A stretch of DNA of 64,000 nucleotides. It comes from Bacillus shivajii. GTDB taxonomy: Bacteria; Bacillota; Bacilli; Bacillales; Salisediminibacteriaceae. The stretch spans positions 434,001-498,000 of the forward strand of contig NZ_CP084703.1 in the NCBI RefSeq assembly GCF_020519665.1. Reading direction: 5' to 3'. Position 1 is the stretch's first letter, and each line of letters opens with the position of its first letter. Shown here one piece after another: positions 8,605-15,147 of the stretch. The notes beneath the pieces were generated by a model. The model was not told the origin of the DNA. It was given only the letters and a program-made list of their open reading frames with translations, and did not search any database. The position numbers and the translations under genes are program-made.

Positions 8605-9381
8605 ATGAAAGTCATTCAAGTCGATCATTATAAACAAATGAGTGAAAAAGCCTCGGATATGTTGTTTGAAAGCATTAAGGGTGAAAAAAATCTTGTACTC
8701 GGTTTGGCAACAGGTGGTACACCAGTAAAGACATATGAAATTCTCACTACTCGTATTAATAGTGAAAAAGTTGATATGTCAACAGTACAGACCATCAACT
8801 TAGATGAATATATTGGATTAGACGCTAAACACCTAAACAGCTATCATCAATATATGGAAGATCATTTCTTTAAACACGTACCAATTTCACCAGATCAAAC
8901 TCATTTACCAAATGGAGTGGCTAATGATTTAGATGCCGAATGTAAGCGATATGAAGAGTTAATAGACACTATAGGCGGCGTTGACATTCAACTTCTAGGA
9001 ATAGGAAGTAATGGTCATATCGGCTTTAATGAGCCAGGAACCCCTTTTCATGAAACAACACATGTTGTTGAGTTAGCAAAATCTACTAGAGAAGCAAATG
9101 CTCGATTCTTTTCGTCAGATGAGGAAGTACCGACTCATGCCATTACGATGGGAATTGCTACAATCATGAAAAGTAAACAGGTGGTACTCTTAGCTTCGGG
9201 GAAATCAAAGGCTGATGCATTAAAGCAGTTGATTGAAGGAGAGGTTACAGAATCTTGTCCAGCAACCGTCTTACAGAACCACCCTAACTTAATGATTATC
9301 GCTGATCATGAAGCATTAAGTAAACTGAGTAAATCGACATTAGAACAAATAGAAGCAAATAATTATATTTCAAGCACCTAA
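8605..9381 (+). CDS. nagB: Glucosamine-6-phosphate deaminase
   Basis: A 258-residue isomerase/deaminase converting GlcN-6-P to fructose-6-P and ammonia. The signatures LGLATGGTPVKTYE, the catalytic-Asp region TINLDEYIGL, and LGIGSNGHIGFNEPG holding the other active-site residues are intact. An upstream in-frame TTG at 8584 exists, but the ATG at 8605 has an ideal RBS (AAGGAGGGGTGAAA) and matches the usual MKVI start. It is the last gene of the amino-sugar cluster and is followed by a terminator. Confidence 0.96.
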   Translation: MKVIQVDHYKQMSEKASDMLFESIKGEKNLVLGLATGGTPVKTYEILTTRINSEKVDMSTVQTINLDEYIGLDAKHLNSYHQYMEDHFFKHVPISPDQTHLPNGVANDLDAECKRYEELIDTIGGVDIQLLGIGSNGHIGFNEPGTPFHETTHVVELAKSTREANARFFSSDEEVPTHAITMGIATIMKSKQVVLLASGKSKADALKQLIEGEVTESCPATVLQNHPNLMIIADHEALSKLSKSTLEQIEANNYISST

Positions 9382-9398
9382 CAATAGGTGCTTTTTAT
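9372..9398 (+). terminator. Terminator after nagB
   Basis: Stem AAGCACCTA / TAGGTGCTT with loop ACAA, then TTTATTA. The left arm overlaps the last codons of nagB. Confidence 0.8.
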
Positions 9399-9435
9399 TA
9401 TATCTATTAATTCCACTTCCAACACCCTTCATATC

Positions 9436-9484
9436 ATTTCCATTTCATCACCAGGTGCCTGGCACCTGGTGATGAAATGGAAAT
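9436..9484. repeat. Perfect 49-bp palindrome (24-bp arms) around GGTGCCTGGCACC
   Basis: The arms, starting ATTTCCATTTCATCACC, are exact reverse complements across a single T at 9460. The centre GGTGCCTGGCACC is the reverse complement of the 13-mer at 2059 and 4572. It lies past the nagB terminator in an intergenic region and has no T-tract, so it is not a standard terminator. Confidence 0.85.
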
Positions 9485-9636
9485 TATGAGTGGTTATAGT
9501 TATCCAATGTGGGAATAGGGTTGGCTCTTTAAAGTAATATCATAACTAAATGGATGGATTTGGTAATTGTTGTCGAATGGGTGTATAGCGCTGACAAATA
9601 ATAGATGATACGTAGATTTCTATGTTCCTTTAAACA

Positions 9637-10030
9637 TGAATCAATTTCATAATTACGTTTATTGCGCAATGAAACGAATGATATGATAATTTTTTTCATT
9701 AAATGTACTTTTTATTTGGAAGTGAACGTAACAAAAGACGGCGACTCACAGAGGATCAGCGACGAGCAATACTTCTTCGAACTGCTTCGAGCTGCGGCGA
9801 GTAACCGCAGGAGCACTCTTTACCTGTGACGAGTAATCGCAGGAACACTCTTTACCTGCGACGAGCAAGCGTAGTGGCGCAGGAGCAACGAGTTGAAGAT
9901 CCACTTAGGCGTAGAATTGTCGAGCCTAAGTTAGCTGAAGACAAGCCCTCGGGAAAGGGTCCGTCTGAAGTGAAGTTCACGCTCATCATTCGGAATTTCC
10001 CATCTTATTTTGAGTTATGAAATTGATTCA
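9637..10030. mobile_element. MITE-like element, family A, copy 1 (394 bp)
   Basis: The ends are exact inverted repeats: TGAATCAATTTCATAA at 9637-9652 and TTATGAAATTGATTCA at 10015-10030. The interior has no credible gene. It carries about two and a half tandem units near 9790-9870 (core GCGACGAGTAACCGCAGGA...CTCTTTACCT), a hairpin pairing ACTTAGGC with GCCTAAGT, and a right-end block GCGTCCGTCTGAAGTGAAG with small variations. Related copies are at 24687, 26270 and 44385, and a right end is at 12152. Confidence 0.8.
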
Positions 10031-10083
10031 CGTAGGTTAATAATCAGATTATGATTGTAATGTGGGGTGAGGTGAGTGTTCAG

Positions 10084-10530
10084 ATGAAAATCATTCTTTA
10101 TATTTCCTTATTATTAACATCAATTTCTTTTCAAGCGTGTAATGGGAACCAAGGCCATCAAGAGGTCATTCTATCATTGGATCCGGCTTTTACAGGAGAT
10201 ACACTTTATTTAACGCCTGTTTTCACTTATGATGGTGTAGAAGAAGCGACAGTTGTATTTGATAATCATATCACTCATATTGGAGCCGTGTATGATAATG
10301 AAATTTACGAGTACGAGACAGGGGATATTGAAGTCGAAAAGAAAAAGTTATTACAAAAAGGTGTTCAACTTCTAGGGCGAACAGTTATGGTAAATGTTGA
10401 ACCGGGAAAATATGAAGTGAATTTAGTGGCTGGGTATGAAATGGAGCAGGTTGAAGGACATATTCAAACTTTTACACAAGAAATCAGTCGTACGATCGAC
10501 GTTAGAGCAAATAATAATCATTCATCATAA
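10084..10530 (+). CDS. Putative lipoprotein of unknown function
   Basis: A 148-residue protein with a lipoprotein-type signal: MKIILYISLLLTSISFQAC with the candidate lipidated Cys at residue 19. The lipobox (SFQAC) is not ideal. I chose the ATG at 10084 because it follows GGGGTGAGGTG; an upstream ATG at 10051 would add 11 non-signal residues. The mature part (about 125 residues) is predicted beta-rich and acidic, and I recognise no family. It lies directly after MITE-like copy 1, and a membrane-protein gene follows 120 bp downstream. Confidence 0.65.
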   Translation: MKIILYISLLLTSISFQACNGNQGHQEVILSLDPAFTGDTLYLTPVFTYDGVEEATVVFDNHITHIGAVYDNEIYEYETGDIEVEKKKLLQKGVQLLGRTVMVNVEPGKYEVNLVAGYEMEQVEGHIQTFTQEISRTIDVRANNNHSS

Positions 10531-10650
10531 GCAACAACTCTTTCTATTTGTTCACTCACTATATAGCTACGTAAAGATGCTTTTAGGACTTATGAAATGA
10601 ACCATGAAACGATTAATGAAACATAATATAATGAAAAGGAATGAATAAAT

Positions 10651-11073
10651 GTGGAGTACTTACCAGTCATAGCAACAACCATTTTTGTTATAGGCTTTGC
10701 CATGATTTTTCGCGCACTTATGAGAAATTGCTCGGAACAAGGTGCAACAGACAAAACGATTCAACAACAACAAACGAAACTATTTATACGAACAGCCATT
10801 GTTGAAGCGGTGCCTGTATTATTAATTGTAGGTACATTTATTTACGGTGAAGGAGTAATTAGCAATATTACGATACCATTGGCAATTATTTTTATCGTAT
10901 CGATTTTCGGACTCATTCATATGTTTAGTAGTTTTCGGATGGCAAAAGAACGTATGGAAACCAGTAGCATCCAAAAGCAAATACAATCCTTGTTTTTTCT
11001 CTCTGTCCCTTTATTAGCAGCGATCCCAATCGTTTCTATTATTACATTAATTGTGCTATCTGCAGAAGCATGA
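10651..11073 (+). CDS. Small membrane protein with an F0 subunit c-like helix
   Basis: A 140-residue protein with four hydrophobic segments (about 3-22, 45-66, 71-93, 112-136), starting at GTG after AAAAGGAATGAATAA. Segment 2 reads LFIRTAIVEAVPVLL (about 44-58). It resembles the ion-binding second helix of ATP synthase subunit c (pattern F-x2-A-[LI]-V-E-A-[LV]-P), including the Glu (E52) and Pro (P54). The rest does not look like subunit c: there is no Gly-rich first helix. I do not recognise the family. Confidence 0.7.
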   Translation: MEYLPVIATTIFVIGFAMIFRALMRNCSEQGATDKTIQQQQTKLFIRTAIVEAVPVLLIVGTFIYGEGVISNITIPLAIIFIVSIFGLIHMFSSFRMAKERMETSSIQKQIQSLFFLSVPLLAAIPIVSIITLIVLSAEA

Positions 11074-11272
11074 GGAAACTCAAGAAAATTCAGTTTTATT
11101 TTGAAAAAAGGTATTATTCGACAATATCCTTGTTTGCATCTGTAGTAGCTGTATGATATTATCAAAATGTACTTGAATTCGAAAAACGTTTTCGGCCTCA
11201 GAAGTAAGTTCTTTAGGCATGAAATGGTTTTACGGTTCAACAATTTTTATTTCTCTTAAGGAGGCCGTTAAC

Positions 11273-11470
11273 ATGACAGGCAAAGTAAAATGGTTTAACT
11301 CAGAAAAAGGTTTTGGATTTATCGAGCGTGAAGGTGGAGACGATGTATTCGTACACTTCTCAGCAATCCAAGCTGAAGGTTTCAAAACTTTAGAAGAAGG
11401 CCAAGAGGTTGAATTCGAAATCGTTGAAGGCGACCGTGGTCCTCAAGCTGCTAACGTAGTAAAGCTTTAA
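11273..11470 (+). CDS. Cold shock protein (CspA family)
   Basis: A 65-residue OB-fold nucleic-acid chaperone. RNP1 (KGFGFI) and RNP2 (VFVHF) are intact, and the protein runs MTGKVKWFN to NVVKL like B. subtilis CspB/CspD. The ATG at 11273 follows TTAAGGAGG at good spacing; an in-frame upstream ATG (11219) is inside the leader. The roughly 200-bp AT-rich leader could carry cold-responsive structure, but I did not identify a specific fold. Confidence 0.95.
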   Translation: MTGKVKWFNSEKGFGFIEREGGDDVFVHFSAIQAEGFKTLEEGQEVEFEIVEGDRGPQAANVVKL

Positions 11471-11494
11471 TCGTCCGCGATTTAAACCTAAATC

Positions 11495-11533
11495 AAAAGT
11501 CTATTCCTGTTTAGTCAGGGATAGACTTTTTTT
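11495..11533 (+). terminator. Terminator after the cold shock gene
   Basis: Stem AAAAGTCTATTCCTG / CAGGGATAGACTTTT, followed by TTTTTC. Confidence 0.85.
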
Positions 11534-11579
11534 CATGGTCTAGGAAATTATAAAATATGTGCTTGTGGATAAATTTCTA

Positions 11580-12152
11580 GCTAGTGGTTGCGTCTAGCTC
11601 CAGCGACGAGCGTTACTTCTCAGAGGTACTTCGAGTTGTCTCGACTGACAGGACGTCCTAATGCCGCGCATGCCACAGGACGTGGCGTATTGCACGGTGG
11701 ACGGATCAAGCTTCGAAGGAAAGCTGGTAGAGGAAGAGACAGCTAAGCGCCTACTTGACTCCTGCGTCACTTCGTTTTACTCGTCGCAAAGCTGCAAGGA
11801 AGCAAACTCAATGCCGTAGCTTCGCTCGAGGTCGCTTCGCCCCGTCATTTGAAGTCTTGAGCGACTTCTTCATGCCGGCTAATCCAACGAGCGTTTACTT
11901 CACGAATGTGCGTCGAGTTGCCTCGACGGATACACTACAACGCTTCGCTAGTAGAGGAAGAGGCAGCGATGAGCATAGCTTCATCGAGTAACTACGAATT
12001 GTCTCGACGGACAAAGCTGCATAGCGATACTGGAAGAGTTATCGAGCCTAAGTTAGCTGAAGACAAGCCCTTGGGAAAGCGTCCGTCTAAAGTGAAGTTC
12101 ACGCTCATCATTCGGAATTTCCCATCTTATTTTGAGTTATGAAATTAATTCG
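11580..12152. repeat. Mosaic of dispersed repeats ending in a family A right end
   Basis: A gene-free, GC-richer block. It contains a module at about 11648-11688 (GACGTCCTAATGCCGCGCAT...CCACAGGACGTGGCG) that recurs at about 18488-18530, and several CGACGAGCG/CTCGACGGA/GAGGAAGAG units. It ends with the family A right-end block and TTATGAAATTAATTC at 12138-12152. No matching left inverted repeat is visible, so this is a truncated or composite element. Open frames here lack RBSs and are not called. Confidence 0.7.
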
Positions 12153-12160
12153 CTTCAATA

Positions 12161-12196
12161 AAAAAATGAGGAACGCTCGTTATTTAAGCGTTCCTC
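12161..12196 (-). terminator. Terminator of the small YjcZ-type gene
   Basis: Stem GAGGAACGCT / AGCGTTCCTC at 12168-12196. On the minus strand it is followed by a run of T (AAAAAAA on the plus strand at 12160-12166). Confidence 0.8.
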
Positions 12197-12228
12197 TATC
12201 CTCAATGTTCCTAGACGAAAGGTGATTC

Positions 12229-12312
12229 TTAGTAGTAGCAGAAGCAGCCAACAATAACTAATAAAATAAACAATACTAAAATAAGTGGGCTGATACCAGT
12301 AGTGTAAGACAT
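12229..12312 (-). CDS. YjcZ-type small sporulation membrane peptide
   Basis: A 27-residue peptide too short for ordinary gene calling. It has a strong RBS (AAGGAGGGAATGAC before the ATG), a short polar start (MSYTTGIS), one hydrophobic helix (PLILVLFILLVIVG) and the ending CFCYY. Its length and the LVLFILLVIVG core match the YjcZ/YjcM-like peptides of Bacillus spore layers. A dedicated terminator follows. Specific function is unknown. Confidence 0.8.
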   Translation of the reverse strand: MSYTTGISPLILVLFILLVIVGCFCYY

Positions 12313-12580
12313 GTCATTCCCTCCTTATTTCTAACTTAAGAGGCCTCTCGCTTATATACTATGGAATCATTGAAGGTTTGTATGGATAAGTGATGACGTC
12401 ATGTGCCTTTTTTGTCCAATCGTGTAGTAATAACCTCAACGAAGGAGCAAGAACACCTAAAACATAAGTAGATAGTAGATACACGGTAGCATGAGCCTCT
12501 CTACACGAAACAATGTTGTATATATCCAATGAAATCGTTATAATTCAGGATGAGCGCTTCAAAAGGAAGGTGATTTAGGT

Positions 12581-13573
12581 TTGGTGACGATAAAAGATAT
12601 AGCTAAAATGGCTGGTGTATCTAGAACAACTGTTTCACGAGTCATAAACAACTCTGGATATGTCAGTGGTGAGGCGAGGAAAAGGGTATTAAAGGTTGTC
12701 GAACAGACAGGATATGTTCCGAGTGAACAAGCGAAATCATTAAGAACAAAGAAAACGAAAGTCATCGGCGTGATCCTTCCGAAAATTAGTACGGAAACCT
12801 CAAGTAGAGTTGTAAATGGTATGGATGAAGAGTTAAGTAAGCATGGCTACCAAATTCTACTTGCCAATACGAATTTAAACGAAAAGAAAGAAATAGAACA
12901 CCTTCGACTTTTACAAAGTAGAAGGGTAGATGGAATCATTCTTGTAGCAACAAATATTAATGATAAACTAATGAATGAAATTCATGAGTTGAAAGTTCCA
13001 GTCGTTGCACTAGGTCAGGACATGCCTTCGGTTCCTTCTGTTGTCTATGATGATTACTCCGCAGCATGTGATGTTACTCGGCTACTCATCGAAAAAGGAC
13101 ATCATCGAATCGGGTTTATCGGTGTGAGTGAAAAAGATCGAGCAGTGGGGTATTTACGCCAGAAAGCCTATGTCGATGTGTTGAAGGAGAATGACCTGCC
13201 AATTGAGGAAGGGTGGGTACAACAAGCTGTATTTAATATTGATTCTGGCTGTGAAGCAATGAAAAATATGTTAATACAATCTAAAGTGAGACCAACAGCT
13301 GTGTTTGCTGTGACAGATCGATTAGCAATTGGAGCGATGGAGGCCATAAAAGAGGCAAACATTCAAATTCCTAAAGAAATTAGTTTAATTGGTATTGGTG
13401 CTTCAGATATGTCAATGTATGTCACACCACGATTATCGACAGTAGACTATGAAAATGAAAAAGCAGGTAGCGAAGCGGCGAAACTTCTTATCAATCAAAT
13501 TAACAACGGTGGAGAAAATTCAAGAAAATTGTCTATGAAGTATAGACTTCTTATTCGTGATAGTTTAATATAA
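12581..13573 (+). CDS. LacI family transcriptional regulator
   Basis: A 330-residue repressor: an N-terminal helix-turn-helix (TIKDIAKMAGVSRTTVSRVIN), a hinge region, and a periplasmic-binding-protein-like effector domain from about residue 60. The start is TTG at 12581, or GTG one codon later, with RBS AAGGAAGG; both give the usual short leader. The next gene is a PTS EIIBC and the gap holds palindromic operators, so this is likely the local repressor of that transporter. The inducer is not deducible. Confidence 0.93.
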   Translation: MVTIKDIAKMAGVSRTTVSRVINNSGYVSGEARKRVLKVVEQTGYVPSEQAKSLRTKKTKVIGVILPKISTETSSRVVNGMDEELSKHGYQILLANTNLNEKKEIEHLRLLQSRRVDGIILVATNINDKLMNEIHELKVPVVALGQDMPSVPSVVYDDYSAACDVTRLLIEKGHHRIGFIGVSEKDRAVGYLRQKAYVDVLKENDLPIEEGWVQQAVFNIDSGCEAMKNMLIQSKVRPTAVFAVTDRLAIGAMEAIKEANIQIPKEISLIGIGASDMSMYVTPRLSTVDYENEKAGSEAAKLLINQINNGGENSRKLSMKYRLLIRDSLI

Positions 13574-13577
13574 TTTA

Positions 13578-13591
13578 TGGAATCGATTACA
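13578..13591. promoter_or_regulatory. Candidate LacI operator, imperfect half copy
   Basis: TGGAATCGATTACA matches 13 of 14 bases of the perfect site 43 bp downstream. Confidence 0.6.
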
Positions 13592-13619
13592 TACTGATTC
13601 CTGTTTATTTTTTATTAAT

Positions 13620-13635
13620 GTGGAATCGATTCCAC
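13620..13635. promoter_or_regulatory. Candidate LacI operator, perfect palindrome
   Basis: GTGGAATCGATTCCAC is a perfect 16-bp palindrome with the central CG typical of LacI-family operators, 75 bp before the EIIBC start. Centre-to-centre spacing to the upstream imperfect site is about 43 bp (roughly four helical turns), compatible with cooperative binding. Confidence 0.75.
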
Positions 13636-13709
13636 AACCTATCATTCAGTTACCGTATTTAGATGTAAAACTTGGACATTATAACAATAAATGAAAGGGG
13701 CGTATTTAT

Positions 13710-15116
13710 ATGTCTGAAAATCGTAAAATAGCTGAAGAGCTAATTGAAGCGATTGGTGGAAAAGAAAACATAGCTTCTGTTGCTCATTGTGCAACACGTT
13801 TACGAATTATGGTTAATGACAAAGAAAAAATTGACCAAAACAGAGTAGAAGAGTTGGATAAAGTAAAAGGAGCCTTTTACAATTCGGGTCAGTATCAAGT
13901 TATTTTTGGTACAGGAACAGTAAATCGTATTCATGAAGAAGTAATTTCTCTAGGGGTTTCTGAAAGTTCTAAATCAGAGCAAAAGCAAGAAACTGCGAAG
14001 CAAGGGAATGCATTCCAACGAGCTGTTCGTACGTTCGGGGATGTGTTTGTTCCGATTATTCCGGTTCTTGTAGCAACTGGTTTATTTATGGGACTTCGTG
14101 GACTTTTGATGCAAGAAAGTATATTGGCATTGTTCGGATTAACTCCAGCAGATATCTCAGATAATTTCTTATTGTTTACTGAAATATTAACGGATACAGC
14201 ATTTGCATTTTTACCGGCATTAGTTGCATGGTCGGCATTTAAAGTGTTTGGTGGAAGTCCAATCATTGGTATTGTTCTCGGTTTAATGCTTGTAAGTCCA
14301 GCGCTGCCTAATGCTTGGGCGGTTGCCGAAGATCCTGATCTTGCTTTAACATTTTTCGGTTTTATCCCTGTCATTGGTTATCAAGGATCTGTACTACCGG
14401 CATTTATTGCAGGTTTTATTGGAGCAAAACTAGAAAAAGCGGTTCGTAAAAGAGTCCCGGAAGCTTTAGACTTAATTTTAACACCATTTTTAACGTTACT
14501 CATTATGATTCTTCTTGCATTGTTTGTGATTGGACCTGTTTTCCATGCGGTTGAAAACATCGTGATGTCGGCAACTGAAGCAATCTTAAACATTCCGTTT
14601 GGGTTAAGTGGTTTAATTATCGGTGCTGCACACCAAATCATTGTTATTACCGGTGTACACCACATTTTCAACTTCTTAGAAATCCAATTACTAGAGCGTT
14701 ACGGTGCGAACCCATTTAATGCAATCATTACTTGTGCTATTGCGGCTCAAGGTGGTGCTGCACTTGCAGTCGGATTAAAAACGAAAGCAAAGAAGTTAAA
14801 AGCATTAGCTTTACCTTCATCATTTTCAGCATTTTTAGGGATTACAGAGCCAGCGATTTTCGGTGTTAACTTACGTTATATGAAGCCATTTGTCATGGGT
14901 TTAATTGGTGGGGCAGCTGGTGGTTTCTTCGCCGCATTAGTAAACTTAGAAGGCACAGGAATGGCAATTACAGTAATACCAGGAATGCTCTTATATATGA
15001 ATGAACAATTTATCTTATATATTTTAGCGAATATTATCTCAATCGGCGTTGCGTTTGTATTAACATATACGATTGGCTTCACTGATAAAATGAAAGAAGA
15101 AATTGACGCAAATTAA
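13710..15116 (+). CDS. PTS sugar transporter EIIBC (sucrose/trehalose-type)
   Basis: A 468-residue PTS permease. The EIIB domain occupies residues 1-85, with the phosphorylated Cys in SVAHCATRLRI (about residue 28). The EIIC membrane domain follows (about 105-460), with ITGVHHIFNFLEIQ and SAFLGITEPAIFGVN. It lacks an EIIA domain, so it must borrow EIIA from another system, as sucrose-type ScrA/SacP and MurP do. No phospho-glycosidase is adjacent, so the substrate remains open. RBS GAAAGGGGCG is good. Confidence 0.92.
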   Translation: MSENRKIAEELIEAIGGKENIASVAHCATRLRIMVNDKEKIDQNRVEELDKVKGAFYNSGQYQVIFGTGTVNRIHEEVISLGVSESSKSEQKQETAKQGNAFQRAVRTFGDVFVPIIPVLVATGLFMGLRGLLMQESILALFGLTPADISDNFLLFTEILTDTAFAFLPALVAWSAFKVFGGSPIIGIVLGLMLVSPALPNAWAVAEDPDLALTFFGFIPVIGYQGSVLPAFIAGFIGAKLEKAVRKRVPEALDLILTPFLTLLIMILLALFVIGPVFHAVENIVMSATEAILNIPFGLSGLIIGAAHQIIVITGVHHIFNFLEIQLLERYGANPFNAIITCAIAAQGGAALAVGLKTKAKKLKALALPSSFSAFLGITEPAIFGVNLRYMKPFVMGLIGGAAGGFFAALVNLEGTGMAITVIPGMLLYMNEQFILYILANIISIGVAFVLTYTIGFTDKMKEEIDAN

Positions 15117-15119
15117 TTA

Positions 15120-15147
15120 GAAGAGCCTCGGGAATCCGAGGCTCTTC
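15120..15147. terminator. Bidirectional terminator between the EIIBC and FapA genes
   Basis: Perfect 12-bp stem GAAGAGCCTCGG / CCGAGGCTCTTC with loop GAAT, serving the convergent genes on both sides. Confidence 0.85.

Noticed and set aside
11755-12142. Two overlapping 78-codon frames in the 11.6-12.15 kb block
   Set aside because: They translate repeat modules that recur elsewhere in other frames; no RBS.
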